Shown piece after piece: positions 7,664-16,645 of a stretch of 64,000 nucleotides of DNA (position 1 is the first letter of the stretch; every line of letters begins with the position of its first letter). The stretch is from NCBI RefSeq assembly GCF_009728145.1, contig NZ_WOCA01000001.1, forward strand, positions 470,368-534,367, in the 5' to 3' direction. The DNA comes from Ornithinibacillus caprae (GTDB taxonomy: Bacteria; Bacillota; Bacilli; Bacillales; Amphibacillaceae). The position numbers were made by a program, and so were the translations under genes. The notes under the pieces are model-generated. The model made no database searches. It saw only the letters and a program-made list of their open reading frames with translations, and was not told where the DNA came from.

Positions 7664-9142
7664 TTGGAAAAGGTTGATATTTTTAAAGATATTTCAAAGC
7701 GGACGGATGGAGATATTTATCTTGGGATTGTAGGAGCTGTCCGTACAGGTAAATCAACTTTTATTAAGAAATTCATGGAGTTGGTTGTACTGCCTAATAT
7801 TGAAGATGAGAGTGAAAGAGTTCGCGCTCACGATGAATTACCTCAAAGTGCTGCTGGAAAAACAATTATGACCACGGAACCTAAATTCATACCAAATCAA
7901 GCTGTAAGTGTTAATGTTGAAGATGGATTAGATGTCAATGTTAGATTAGTAGATTGTGTAGGATATGCAGTGGAAGGGGCAAAAGGTTTTGAGGATGAAA
8001 ATGGCCCACGAATGATTAATACTCCTTGGTATGAGGATCCTATTCCATTTCATGATGCTGCTGAAATCGGTACGAGGAAGGTAATTCAAGAGCATTCAAC
8101 CATCGGTGTTGTTGTGACAACGGATGGAACAATTGGTGAAATACCACGAAATGATTATGTAGAAGCAGAAGCTCGTGTCGTGGAAGAATTAAAAGAAGTA
8201 GGTAAACCATTCATTATGGTAGTTAATTCAGCCAAGCCTACAAGTCAAGAAACAGAATTATTAAGACAAGATCTAGCTGAAGAATATGACATTCCAGTAC
8301 TCTCCATGAGTATAGAGCACATGACAGAGCATGATGTCTATAATGTACTAAGAGAAGCTTTATATGAATTCCCAGTACTAGAAGTTAACGTAAATCTTCC
8401 TAGCTGGGTAATGGTCCTTCGAGAGGACCATTGGTTAAGAGAAAACTATCAAGAAGCTATCCAATCAACTGTAAAAGACATTAAACGTTTACGTGATGTT
8501 GATCAAATTGTAGGACATTTTGCAGACTATGATTATATTGACAAAGCTAATTTAGCTGGAATGGAAATGGGAGAAGGTATTGCAGAGATTGACCTACATG
8601 CACCAGATTATTTATACGACCAGATCCTCAAAGAAATTGTTGGTGAAGAGATAAGAGGAAAGGATCACTTACTTGAATTAATGCAGGATTTTGCACATGC
8701 AAAGCGTGAATACGATCAAGTAGCTAGTGCGTTGAAAATGGTAAAGCAAACTGGATATGGAATTGCTGCTCCTGTGTTAGAGGATATGGAATTAGAAGAA
8801 CCTGAAATCATTCGTCAGGGTTCAAGATTTGGAGTTCGCTTGAAAGCAGTTGCACCTTCCATTCATATGATAAAGGTTGAAGTTGAATCCGAGTTTGCCC
8901 CAATCATCGGTACTGAAAAACAGAGTGAAGAGCTTGTTAGATACTTAATGCAAGATTTTGAAGAAGATCCTTTATCTATATGGGAATCTGATATCTTCGG
9001 AAGATCATTAAGTTCGATTGTTCGTGAAGGAATTCAAGCGAAAATTTCCTTGATGCCTGAAAATGCAAGATACAAGCTAAAAGACACACTAGAGCGTATT
9101 ATAAATGAAGGTTCTGGTGGGTTGATAGCGATAATCTTATAG
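7664..9142 (+). CDS. spoIVA: Stage IV sporulation protein A, spore-coat ATPase
   Basis: SpoIVA polymerises on the outer forespore membrane, using ATP, to form the basement layer of the coat. The 492-residue product is the usual length and very close to B. subtilis SpoIVA. It has a Walker A motif GAVRTGKST (residues 22-30), an adjacent switch region and the conserved C-terminus GGLIAIIL. I chose TTG 7664, which gives a protein starting with (M)EKVDIFKDIS and follows GGGAGGGGATCG. An in-frame upstream TTG at 7637 would add nine residues not seen in the family. Confidence 0.96.
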   Translation: MEKVDIFKDISKRTDGDIYLGIVGAVRTGKSTFIKKFMELVVLPNIEDESERVRAHDELPQSAAGKTIMTTEPKFIPNQAVSVNVEDGLDVNVRLVDCVGYAVEGAKGFEDENGPRMINTPWYEDPIPFHDAAEIGTRKVIQEHSTIGVVVTTDGTIGEIPRNDYVEAEARVVEELKEVGKPFIMVVNSAKPTSQETELLRQDLAEEYDIPVLSMSIEHMTEHDVYNVLREALYEFPVLEVNVNLPSWVMVLREDHWLRENYQEAIQSTVKDIKRLRDVDQIVGHFADYDYIDKANLAGMEMGEGIAEIDLHAPDYLYDQILKEIVGEEIRGKDHLLELMQDFAHAKREYDQVASALKMVKQTGYGIAAPVLEDMELEEPEIIRQGSRFGVRLKAVAPSIHMIKVEVESEFAPIIGTEKQSEELVRYLMQDFEEDPLSIWESDIFGRSLSSIVREGIQAKISLMPENARYKLKDTLERIINEGSGGLIAIIL

Positions 9143-9158
9143 AAAAACAAAAATGAGT

Positions 9159-9188
9159 AGCGGCTGTTTAAACGCAGCTGCTTTTTTG
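9159..9188 (+). terminator. Terminator after spoIVA
   Basis: An 8-bp stem (9159-9166 / 9175-9182, one G-T pair) is followed by a T run. Confidence 0.8.
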
Positions 9189-9668
9189 TTGTTTTTAAAA
9201 ATTATACTGAGCGTAAAAGATGTGAATGCGGAGTAACTTGAAATGTTGGCTTGTGCTGGAAGGGAAAGCGTAGTATTCAGCCATAGCGGTATTATAGCAA
9301 TCGTTTCGAAAGACGGAAGAAAATTAAAACCTACGCTAGGGTTATTGTGCATTTTACACATAATAGCGGTAAAAAATTACGTGAAACTAGAAGGAAATCT
9401 TATACTAAGCATCGAATATAGGTATAGGATTAACATATAATTATTCTACTAAGTTTAAAAACAAGTTACATTTTTTAAGTAGAAAACTATAACAAAATCC
9501 GAAAAAATAGTGATTTTTTGTTGAATTTTGTAGCAATCTCGGTTAATATTAGCGTTGTCACTATTGAAATTAGTGACTTTATAGTATAAATAATGGTAAA
9601 TTGGTAAACAAATGATGATATAATTTGTTCCAATACGACCCGAAACTTTTTGGGAGGAGGTGAATGTC
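9189..9668 (+). promoter_or_regulatory. 480-base leader region of hbs with extended -10 and dyad
   Basis: I see no gene here; the short open frames lack ribosome binding sites. TGATATAAT at 9616-9624 is an extended -10 element about 45 bases before hbs. Further up, GTCACTA / TAGTGAC (9557-9563 / 9571-9577) is a 7-bp dyad whose loop contains TTGAAA (9564-9569), 15 bases before TATAAA (9585-9590), so it could be an operator over a second promoter. B. subtilis hbs is also preceded by a long gap with more than one promoter. Confidence 0.45.
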
Positions 9669-9941
9669 ATGAACAAAACAGATTTAGTAAATGCAGTTGC
9701 TGAAAAAAGCGAGCTTTCTAAAAAAGATGCAACAAAAGCTGTTGATGCAGTATTCGAAGCTGTCATGGATTCACTTAAAAATGGTGAAAAAGTACAGTTA
9801 ATCGGGTTTGGTAATTTCGAGGTACGTGAGCGTTCTGCACGTAAAGGTCGTAATCCACAAACTGGAGAAGAAATCGAAATTCCTGCAAGTAAAGTTCCTG
9901 CTTTTAAACCAGGAAAAGCCCTTAAAGATAGCGTAAAATAA
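9669..9941 (+). CDS. hbs: DNA-binding protein HU (HBsu)
   Basis: The 90-residue nucleoid protein starts [20 protein letters not shown] and carries the signature [19 protein letters not shown], with the DNA-inserting proline arm at NPQTG. It bends and compacts DNA as a dimer. The start follows GGGAGGAGG. It is monocistronic, ending at a strong hairpin. Confidence 0.98.
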   Translation: MNKTDLVNAVAEKSELSKKDATKAVDAVFEAVMDSLKNGEKVQLIGFGNFEVRERSARKGRNPQTGEEIEIPASKVPAFKPGKALKDSVK

Positions 9942-9955
9942 TACGTACATAGGGT

Positions 9956-9987
9956 AAAAAAGGGTGCGTTTTTTCGCACCCTTTTTT
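9956..9987 (+). terminator. Terminator after hbs
   Basis: A 7-bp GC-rich stem (9962-9968 / 9975-9981) extended by flanking A and T runs makes a very strong terminator that could also act on the reverse strand. Confidence 0.92.
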
Positions 9988-10065
9988 CATTACATAAAGT
10001 CTTTTAGTAAATATATTTAGGATATTCCTAGTGTTGACAAACGATACCTATAAGGAGGAAGGATA

Positions 10066-10281
10066 ATGGAAAATAAATACGATTACTTCGTGATTAAGGC
10101 ACTTGAAAATGGCGTAAATGTTATTGGACTTACAAGGGGTTCTGATACAAGATTCCATCATTCAGAAAAACTCGACAAAGGTGAGGTTATGATCGCTCAA
10201 TTCACCGAGCATACTTCTGCTGTAAAGGTTAGAGGTAAGGCTATTATCAAAACAAGCCATGGAGAAATAAGGAATGAATAA
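10066..10281 (+). CDS. mtrB: trp RNA-binding attenuation protein (TRAP)
   Basis: The 71-residue protein contains [24 protein letters not shown] and [14 protein letters not shown], nearly identical to B. subtilis TRAP, which forms an 11-subunit ring that binds tryptophan and GAG/UAG repeats in trp leader RNA. Key tryptophan-pocket residues (Thr in GLTRG, His in FHH) are present. In B. subtilis mtrB follows folE (mtrA); here hbs is directly upstream and no folE is present. The trp operon it would control is also not in its usual nearby position. AAGGAGGAAGGATA precedes the ATG. Confidence 0.95.
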   Translation: MENKYDYFVIKALENGVNVIGLTRGSDTRFHHSEKLDKGEVMIAQFTEHTSAVKVRGKAIIKTSHGEIRNE

Positions 10282-10332
10282 CTAGTACACCAAAAATCTA
10301 TTAGAATTAATTATCTTACATACATAAAATTA

Positions 10333-10341
10333 TGCTATAAT
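10333..10341 (+). promoter_or_regulatory. Extended -10 promoter for hepS-menG-hepT
   Basis: TGCTATAAT (10333-10341) is an extended -10 element; the -35 region is weak. Transcription would start near 10348, which rules out the in-frame ATG at 10347 as the hepS start. Confidence 0.55.
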
Positions 10342-10376
10342 AACAAATGCAAGAAGGAATGCTTGAAAGGGCTAAG

Positions 10377-11144
10377 GTGATTACGTTGCATACTACTAGA
10401 AATGAAATACAGCATCTTAAGATTTTGGTTGAAAAGCAAATAAATCATTCATATCTTAAAAAGTATATACAAAAGCCCGTTATTGATGAACAAAAAATAC
10501 TTTTTTTACATACAATCTTATCTAATGCTTCCATCCCTTCTCACAAAAAAGAACGATATTTGATTACTACGATGTTAGTACAAATTGCTCTTGATACGCA
10601 TGAGCTTGTTCCTGAAAGAATTGATGTTGAAGAAGGTACAACTGAAATGATACAGGGGCAATTAAATGTATTAGCAGGGGATTATTATAGTGGCCTATAT
10701 TATTTTTTATTATCCGAACTAGACGATGTTGAAATGATTCAGATTCTAGCTACTGCTATAAAGAAAATTAATGAACTTAAAATGATTAACTATTATTTAG
10801 ACACGGGTTCTTTAACGGAATATCTAAATAATAGGAAGCGAATTGAGTCATTATTAATTACAGAAGTTGCAGAGTATGTTCATGAAACGTCCTTAAATAG
10901 GTTTGCTGAAGAGTGGATAATAACGAATGTGCTTTATTGTGAAATAAACAAGCTAACGAATGGTACGACCAAGATACTAGGGAAGTTCATTCAACATATA
11001 GATGATGATCAACTACTTTCAGAGAAAGTAGATAACATTAAACGTATGATAGAAGAGATTCCTGATCAATATAACGTGATAAAGGACTGTGTAATGGAAA
11101 AAATCACGGAGGAATTCACTAATACGACATGGGAGAATGATTAG
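10377..11144 (+). CDS. hepS: Heptaprenyl diphosphate synthase component I
   Basis: This is the small, non-catalytic subunit (about 255 residues) that works with HepT to make the C35 isoprenoid tail of menaquinone-7. It lacks DDxxD motifs, as expected. Recognisable features are [15 protein letters not shown] and the conserved [12 protein letters not shown], and the order hepS-menG-hepT is diagnostic. The start is uncertain: GTG 10377 follows GAAAGGG and TTG 10386 follows AAGGTG; ATG 10347 coincides with the predicted transcript start. menG begins 2 bases after the stop. Confidence 0.85.
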   Translation: MITLHTTRNEIQHLKILVEKQINHSYLKKYIQKPVIDEQKILFLHTILSNASIPSHKKERYLITTMLVQIALDTHELVPERIDVEEGTTEMIQGQLNVLAGDYYSGLYYFLLSELDDVEMIQILATAIKKINELKMINYYLDTGSLTEYLNNRKRIESLLITEVAEYVHETSLNRFAEEWIITNVLYCEINKLTNGTTKILGKFIQHIDDDQLLSEKVDNIKRMIEEIPDQYNVIKDCVMEKITEEFTNTTWEND

Positions 11145-11145
11145 G

Positions 11146-11850
11146 ATGTCTGGACAATCAAAAGAAGAACGTGTACACAATGTATTTGAAAAAATATATC
11201 ATAAATACGATTCCATGAATTCGATTATATCTTTTCAAAGACATAAGGCTTGGCGAAAAGATGTTATGAAACAAATGAATGTTACTCCAGGTTCTGATGC
11301 ACTGGATGTTTGCTGCGGTACAGGAGACTGGTCGATAGCTTTAGCAGAAGTTACATGGAAGGATGGCAAAGTAATCGGTTTAGATTTTAGCGAAAACATG
11401 CTATCTGTAGCCAAGGACAAAAATAGGGATCTCCAATATGATCACCTTGAATTTATTCATGGGAATGCAATGGATCTTCCTTTTGAAGATAATTCATTTG
11501 ATTATGTTACAATTGGATTTGGATTACGAAATGTTCCAGATTATATGACAGTTTTAAAAGAAATGTATCGGGTAGTTAAACCAAATGGCAAGGTTGTATG
11601 TCTAGAAACTTCGCAGCCGACACTTTTTGGCTTCAGACAACTGTATTACCTTTACTTTCGATTTATCATGCCTCTATTTGGTAGGTTATTTGCTAGAAGT
11701 TATAAGGAATATGCTTGGTTGCATGAGTCAGCAAAGAATTTTCCGGATAAAAATGAATTGAAAAACATGTTTTTAGAAGCAGGTTTTTCTCGTGTAGATG
11801 TGAAAAGTTATACGGGTGGAGTAGCCGCCATGCATATGGGACATAAATAA
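11146..11850 (+). CDS. menG: Demethylmenaquinone methyltransferase
   Basis: MenG (UbiE family) methylates demethylmenaquinone with S-adenosylmethionine in the last step of menaquinone synthesis. The 234-residue protein begins [18 protein letters not shown], has the SAM motif [16 protein letters not shown] (about 47-62), GLDFSENML and the family signature [16 protein letters not shown] 11146 fits a GGGAGA ribosome binding site 10 bases upstream; an ATG nine bases earlier is too close to it. Confidence 0.95.
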   Translation: MSGQSKEERVHNVFEKIYHKYDSMNSIISFQRHKAWRKDVMKQMNVTPGSDALDVCCGTGDWSIALAEVTWKDGKVIGLDFSENMLSVAKDKNRDLQYDHLEFIHGNAMDLPFEDNSFDYVTIGFGLRNVPDYMTVLKEMYRVVKPNGKVVCLETSQPTLFGFRQLYYLYFRFIMPLFGRLFARSYKEYAWLHESAKNFPDKNELKNMFLEAGFSRVDVKSYTGGVAAMHMGHK

Positions 11851-11888
11851 TTACAAAATAGTATTTTTAAAACTCAAAGGTGAAATTC

Positions 11889-12863
11889 ATGAAATTAGCT
11901 AAGACATACAGTTATCTGAAAAAGGATTTAGACATAATTGAAGAGGCATTGGCAGATGTTATTCAAGCCGAGCACCCTGTATTAAGAGAAGCTTCTACTC
12001 AATTGCTAAAGGCAGGTGGAAAACGAATTCGACCTGTTTTTGTTTTGCTATCTGGTCAATTTGGTCAGAAGTTTGATATAGAGAAGATTAAAACGGTTGC
12101 TATTTCGTTAGAACTAATTCATATGGCGACTTTAGTCCATGATGATGTTATTGATGATGCAGAGTTACGACGGGGAAAACCAACAGTAAAGAAAAACTAT
12201 GGAAATCAAGTAGCTATGTATACTGGAGACTATATATTAGCAAGAGCTTTAGAAAATATAACTTCCATAAAGGATTCCGCTATTCATCGTACGCTATCCA
12301 AAGCATTGGTTGAAGTTAGTCTAGGCGAAATTGAGCAAATGAAGGATAAGTTTAATTGGAATCAGAATTTCCGTACGTATTTACGTCGTATAAAGCGAAA
12401 AACCGCACTATTAATAGCGATTAGTTGTAAATTAGGAGCTATTACTTCAGGGCTATCTGACAAAGAAATAAATTATCTCTACCAATATGGCTATAATATT
12501 GGCATGTCCTATCAAATTATTGATGATATATTAGACTTTACTTCATCTCCTGAGAAATTAGGAAAACCAGCTGGAAATGATTTAATACAAGGGAATATTA
12601 CATTACCAGTATTGATCGCACGGCAAGATGCTTCCTTTAATCAGTTATTATTAAAAACGTTTGATGGGAAATCATCTGTTTCTAATGATGACATGGTGGT
12701 AATAATCAATGCTCTTAAACAAACCGATGCCATTGATAGGTCTTATGAAATTAGTGATATATATTTAAACAAAGCTATTCATAATGTAAACAAATTACCG
12801 GAGGGTAAATCAAAACAAACGTTAATAAATATAGCAAAAATTATAGGAAAAAGAACTTCATAA
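11889..12863 (+). CDS. hepT: Heptaprenyl diphosphate synthase component II
   Basis: This catalytic trans-prenyltransferase of 324 residues has the first aspartate motif HDDVIDDAELRRGKPT near residue 79 and the second, IIDDILDF, near 210. With HepS it condenses farnesyl diphosphate with four isopentenyl units. AAAGGTGAAATTC precedes ATG 11889. It closes the menaquinone operon that supplies the quinone used by QcrABC. Confidence 0.95.
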   Translation: MKLAKTYSYLKKDLDIIEEALADVIQAEHPVLREASTQLLKAGGKRIRPVFVLLSGQFGQKFDIEKIKTVAISLELIHMATLVHDDVIDDAELRRGKPTVKKNYGNQVAMYTGDYILARALENITSIKDSAIHRTLSKALVEVSLGEIEQMKDKFNWNQNFRTYLRRIKRKTALLIAISCKLGAITSGLSDKEINYLYQYGYNIGMSYQIIDDILDFTSSPEKLGKPAGNDLIQGNITLPVLIARQDASFNQLLLKTFDGKSSVSNDDMVVIINALKQTDAIDRSYEISDIYLNKAIHNVNKLPEGKSKQTLINIAKIIGKRTS

Positions 12864-12868
12864 GCTTA

Positions 12869-12897
12869 TTGTTATTTTTCGGAAAGTTTGATAGAAT
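12869..12897 (+). promoter_or_regulatory. Promoter for ndk
   Basis: TTGTTA (12869-12874), 17 bases and TAGAAT (12892-12897) give a good sigma-A promoter 47 bases before the ndk start. Confidence 0.55.
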
Positions 12898-12943
12898 TTA
12901 AAACGGTTACAAAAAGAATCTACATAAAAAATGAGGTGTAATT

Positions 12944-13390
12944 GTGGAGAAAACATTTTTAATGGTTAAACCTGATGGCGTACAGCGCAATCTAGTAGGG
13001 GAAATAGTTAATCGTTTTGAAAAGAAGGGCTTTACATTAGTTGGTGCAAAACTAATGCAAATATCAGATGAGTTAGCAAAGGAACATTATGGAGAGCATA
13101 AAGAAAGACCTTTCTTTGGCGAATTAGTAGATTTTATAACTTCAGGCCCAGTATTTGCTATGGTATGGGAAGGCGAGAATGTGATTAAATCTGCACGTGA
13201 AATGATGGGTAAAACTAATCCTTCTGAAGCTGCACCTGGAACTGTTCGTGGTGATTTTGGCGTAACAGTAGGTAAAAATATTATTCACGGTTCCGATTCA
13301 CCAGAAAGCGCTGAGAGAGAAATTAACCTTTTCTTTGACGCAAACGAACTTATAACATATACGAAACAAGAAAGTACTTGGATTTATTAG
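12944..13390 (+). CDS. ndk: Nucleoside diphosphate kinase
   Basis: This enzyme transfers the gamma phosphate among nucleoside di- and triphosphates through a phosphohistidine. The 148-residue protein has [15 protein letters not shown] near the start and the active-site signature NIIHGSDS with His near residue 115. It begins with GTG behind TGAGGTG. B. subtilis has ndk at the same position between hepT and cheR. Confidence 0.97.
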   Translation: MEKTFLMVKPDGVQRNLVGEIVNRFEKKGFTLVGAKLMQISDELAKEHYGEHKERPFFGELVDFITSGPVFAMVWEGENVIKSAREMMGKTNPSEAAPGTVRGDFGVTVGKNIIHGSDSPESAEREINLFFDANELITYTKQESTWIY

Positions 13391-13394
13391 TAGA

Positions 13395-13424
13395 AAGCGC
13401 CTCCGTTAGAAGCGGGGGCTTTTC
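13395..13424 (+). terminator. Terminator after ndk
   Basis: CCTCCG pairs with CGGGGG (one G-T pair), extended by AG/CT, followed by TTTT. Confidence 0.75.
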
Positions 13425-13461
13425 ATTTACAATAACTTATGCTAAGTAAAGAGGAAGAATT

Positions 13462-14235
13462 ATGACAGATGAATATATAGAGTTTATAGCACGAATTAAA
13501 TGTAAATTAGGTATTGATTTGACGTTGTACAAAGAAGCACAAATGAAACGCAGGCTCACCTCCTTAAGAGATAAACGAGGCTTCACTAATTTTGATGATT
13601 ATTATAACGCAATGGAACAAGATAACGATTTATTAGTAGAATTTGCTGATCGAATCACGATTAATGTTTCTGAATTTTTTCGTAATCCTAAACGTTGGGA
13701 TGTTTTAATTCAAAAAGTAATACCGATGTTAGCAAATACAAAACGAAGTCTAACAATTTGGAGTGCTGCCTGTTCGACAGGGGAAGAACCATACAGCATA
13801 GCCCTTATTATGCGTGAGTATTTCCCACAATTATCATTGAAGCTTATAGCAACAGATATCGATGATAATGTAATAAGTAAAGCCAAAATGGGTAAATACC
13901 AATCCTCCGCACTTAAGGATTTGCCGCTAGAATTGAGAGATAAGTATTTTCAATTAGTTAATGGGTATTACGAGCTCGATGAGTCGATTAAAAAAATGGT
14001 ACAATTCAAAAAACATAATTTACTAGAAGACGCTTATCCTAAAAATGTTGATTTAATTATTTGCAGAAATGTTTTAATCTACTTCACTGATCAGGCGAAG
14101 GATAAAATATATACTGATTTTTCAAAGGCTTTACAATCCGATGGAGTATTGTTCGTAGGGAGTACTGAACAAATATTTTCACCGAGTAAATATGGATTGC
14201 ATTTATTAGACACATTTTTTTATCAAAAAGATTAA
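13462..14235 (+). CDS. cheR: Chemotaxis protein methyltransferase CheR
   Basis: CheR methylates glutamates of chemoreceptors using S-adenosylmethionine and sets adaptation. The 257-residue protein has an N-terminal helical domain (to about 80) and a SAM domain with WSAACSTGEEPYSIAL near residue 93, ATDIDDNVI and ICRNVLIYF. GAGGAAGAATT precedes the ATG. It implies a motile organism, although no other chemotaxis gene lies in the window. The position between ndk and aroC is conserved. Confidence 0.95.
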   Translation: MTDEYIEFIARIKCKLGIDLTLYKEAQMKRRLTSLRDKRGFTNFDDYYNAMEQDNDLLVEFADRITINVSEFFRNPKRWDVLIQKVIPMLANTKRSLTIWSAACSTGEEPYSIALIMREYFPQLSLKLIATDIDDNVISKAKMGKYQSSALKDLPLELRDKYFQLVNGYYELDESIKKMVQFKKHNLLEDAYPKNVDLIICRNVLIYFTDQAKDKIYTDFSKALQSDGVLFVGSTEQIFSPSKYGLHLLDTFFYQKD

Positions 14236-14243
14236 TTGCTTAA

Positions 14244-14280
14244 CTCTTATCCTTGTTTCGGATAAGAGTGTTTTATTTTT
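14244..14280 (+). terminator. Terminator after cheR
   Basis: A 9-bp perfect stem (14244-14252 / 14260-14268) is followed by a T-rich tract. Confidence 0.88.
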
Positions 14281-14326
14281 CTAATTTAGTTTGTAAAAAT
14301 ATGATTTCAATATAATTAGTAGAATG

Positions 14327-14335
14327 TGCTATAGT
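14327..14335 (+). promoter_or_regulatory. Extended -10 promoter for the aro genes
   Basis: TGCTATAGT is an extended -10 element 33 bases before the aroC start. TTTCAA at 14305-14310 could be the -35 box with a long 19-base spacer. Confidence 0.45.
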
Positions 14336-14367
14336 TAAAGCTAGATTATATCAAGGAGGTAAAACGA

Positions 14368-15534
14368 TTGAGATATTTAACTGCAGGCGAATCACACGGG
14401 AAGCAATTAACTACCATTATTGAAGGACTACCAGCACAAATGCCTCTATTACGAGAAGATATCAATGAATCTTTGTTACGAAGACAAAAGGGATATGGGC
14501 GCGGCAAAAGAATGCAAATCGAAAAAGACCTTGTTGAGATTATGAGCGGTGTTAGACATGGATATACATTAGGTTCACCGGTTTCACTTGTTATTCATAA
14601 TGATGATTTTAAACATTGGACAGATATTATGGGAGAGGACCCTATTTCAGACGATACCAAATTACGAAGAATAGTAACGAAGCCTCGGCCTGGTCATGCA
14701 GATTTAAATGGAGCATTAAAGTATGGGCACCGAGATATGCGTAATGTATTAGAGCGTTCTTCGGCACGAGAAACTGCTGCACGTGTTGCAGCAGGTGCGG
14801 TTGCAAAAACGCTTTTAAGGCACTTAGACATAGAGATTTGTGGTTATGTAAAAGAGATTGCAGGAATCAAAGCAACTGATCAGCCTACTATGACAATGAT
14901 AGAAAAGGTAGGGGTTTCAGAGGCTTCACCTGTACGAACATTAGATAAAAATGTTGAACAACAGATGATGGATGCAATTGATCAAGCGAAAAAAGACGGA
15001 GACTCTATTGGTGGAGTGACGGAAGTCTGTGTGGAAGGCATGCCAGCTGGAATTGGATCATATGTACACTATGATCGGAAATTAGATAGTAGAATAGCTG
15101 GTTCCGTAGTAAGTATTAATGCCTTTAAGGGTGTTGAGTTTGGAATTGGCTTTGAAGCTGCACGAAAAAATGGAAGTGAGGTTCATGATGAAATTTTATG
15201 GGACAAAGACCATGGATATTACCGAAAGACTAATCGTCTGGGTGGATTTGAGGGTGGCATGACCACTGGCATGCCTCTCATTATTAAAGGAATAATGAAA
15301 CCAATTCCAACACTTTATAAACCATTACAAAGTGTTGATATCGAAACAAAAGAACCATTTCATGCAAGTATTGAGCGATCTGATTCCTGTGCTGTTCCAG
15401 CAGCTGCTGTTGTGATGGAGCATGTAGTAGCATTTGAGCTTGCGAAAGCTATATTAGAGCAATTCCCACATGATCAATTTCCGAAGCTCAAGCAGGCATT
15501 AGAATCATATCGAAATGAAATAAGGTGTTTTTGA
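14368..15534 (+). CDS. aroC: Chorismate synthase
   Basis: This enzyme converts 5-enolpyruvylshikimate 3-phosphate to chorismate with reduced FMN (aroF in B. subtilis naming). The 388-residue protein begins with TTG behind AAGGAGGT and has all three family signatures: GESHGK at residues 7-12, GKRMQIEKD.., and a central [30 protein letters not shown] region (here described by its key residues) ending in the Arg-rich flavin site. The stop overlaps the aroB start by one base, so the two are coupled. Confidence 0.97.
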   Translation: MRYLTAGESHGKQLTTIIEGLPAQMPLLREDINESLLRRQKGYGRGKRMQIEKDLVEIMSGVRHGYTLGSPVSLVIHNDDFKHWTDIMGEDPISDDTKLRRIVTKPRPGHADLNGALKYGHRDMRNVLERSSARETAARVAAGAVAKTLLRHLDIEICGYVKEIAGIKATDQPTMTMIEKVGVSEASPVRTLDKNVEQQMMDAIDQAKKDGDSIGGVTEVCVEGMPAGIGSYVHYDRKLDSRIAGSVVSINAFKGVEFGIGFEAARKNGSEVHDEILWDKDHGYYRKTNRLGGFEGGMTTGMPLIIKGIMKPIPTLYKPLQSVDIETKEPFHASIERSDSCAVPAAAVVMEHVVAFELAKAILEQFPHDQFPKLKQALESYRNEIRCF

Positions 15535-16619
15535 TGAAAAAACTTTCCATAAAATCAAGCTCACATTCCTATCCTGTTTATATCGGAGAAAATATTCGTT
15601 TTAATTTGTCAAATCTTGTGCGGAAAAGTTATTCTTCTTTTTTGATTATTACGGATGAAAATGTAGGTGGTTTGTATTTAGATGATGTGAAACAATCGAT
15701 AGGTATATCAGACAATATTCATCATGTAGTTATACCTGCAGGCGAACAATCAAAAAATATTCAATCATTCTATGCACTTCATACGAAAGCAATGGAATAT
15801 GGATTAGATCGTAATTCGTTAATTATCGCGCTGGGTGGTGGTGTAATTGGGGACTTGGCTGGATTTGTTGCAGCTACATTTATGCGAGGGATTGATTACA
15901 TCCAGGTTCCTACTACTATTTTAGCACATGATAGCAGTGTTGGTGGTAAGGTTGCAATAAATCATGAATTAGGTAAGAATTTAATTGGGAATTTCTACTC
16001 ACCAAGGTCTGTAATATATGATGTTACTACGTTGCATACGTTACCTTTAAAAGAAATACGTTCTGGTTATGCAGAGTTAATTAAAGAAGCATTATTGGCA
16101 GACCAAGAATTGTTTCAGGATATACTACAAACAAATTTAGACTCCCTATCAAATAGTAAGCTAATTGAACATTTAAAGAAAGGGATTCATATCAAAGCAA
16201 AAATTGTAGAACAGGATGAGCGTGAAACAGGTAGTCGAAAGTATCTCAATCTTGGCCATACACTTGGCCATGGGTTAGAAGCGGAACTTGGATATGGAGC
16301 GATTACCCACGGTGAAGCAGTAGCAATTGGTTTATTATTTGCACTATATGTTAGTGAAAAAGAATTTTCTAATAACTTAGCATTTGAGAACGTATTTCAT
16401 TGGTTTCATAGAAATCAATATCCATTACATATTCAAAATATGGATGTCAATGCACTGTTGGACCGAATGAGATTGGATAAGAAGACTCTTATGCAAAGGA
16501 TCCAGATGATTCTACTAAAAAAAATATCTGAACCGCAAATAATGGAGTTTGATAATTATAAATTGGAACAGTACATAACAGGATTTATTTCATATTTGAA
16601 TGACAGGATGACAAGTTAA
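15534..16619 (+). CDS. aroB: 3-dehydroquinate synthase
   Basis: This NAD- and metal-dependent enzyme makes 3-dehydroquinate from DAHP, the second step of the shikimate pathway. The 361-residue protein has ALGGGVIGDLAGFVAATFMR (about 100-119), VPTTILAHDSSVGGKVAIN and the metal-ligand GHTLGHGLE near 245. ATG 15534 sits on the aroC stop with AAGGTG 7 bases upstream. aroA follows 26 bases later; in B. subtilis aroH, trpEDCFBA, hisC and tyrA lie between them. Confidence 0.95.
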   Translation: MKKLSIKSSSHSYPVYIGENIRFNLSNLVRKSYSSFLIITDENVGGLYLDDVKQSIGISDNIHHVVIPAGEQSKNIQSFYALHTKAMEYGLDRNSLIIALGGGVIGDLAGFVAATFMRGIDYIQVPTTILAHDSSVGGKVAINHELGKNLIGNFYSPRSVIYDVTTLHTLPLKEIRSGYAELIKEALLADQELFQDILQTNLDSLSNSKLIEHLKKGIHIKAKIVEQDERETGSRKYLNLGHTLGHGLEAELGYGAITHGEAVAIGLLFALYVSEKEFSNNLAFENVFHWFHRNQYPLHIQNMDVNALLDRMRLDKKTLMQRIQMILLKKISEPQIMEFDNYKLEQYITGFISYLNDRMTS

Positions 16620-16645
16620 TATAGAACAATAGAAGGGTGAGATAA

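Noticed and set aside
9243..9440. 65-codon open frame in the hbs upstream gap
   Set aside because: No ribosome binding site, odd composition, and the region is expected to be regulatory.
9455..9979. 174-codon minus-strand frame
   Set aside because: Antisense to hbs and crossing its terminator; no start signal.
10034..10039. TTGACA just before mtrB
   Set aside because: A -10 box at the right distance would fall on the ribosome binding site and start codon, so it cannot serve mtrB.
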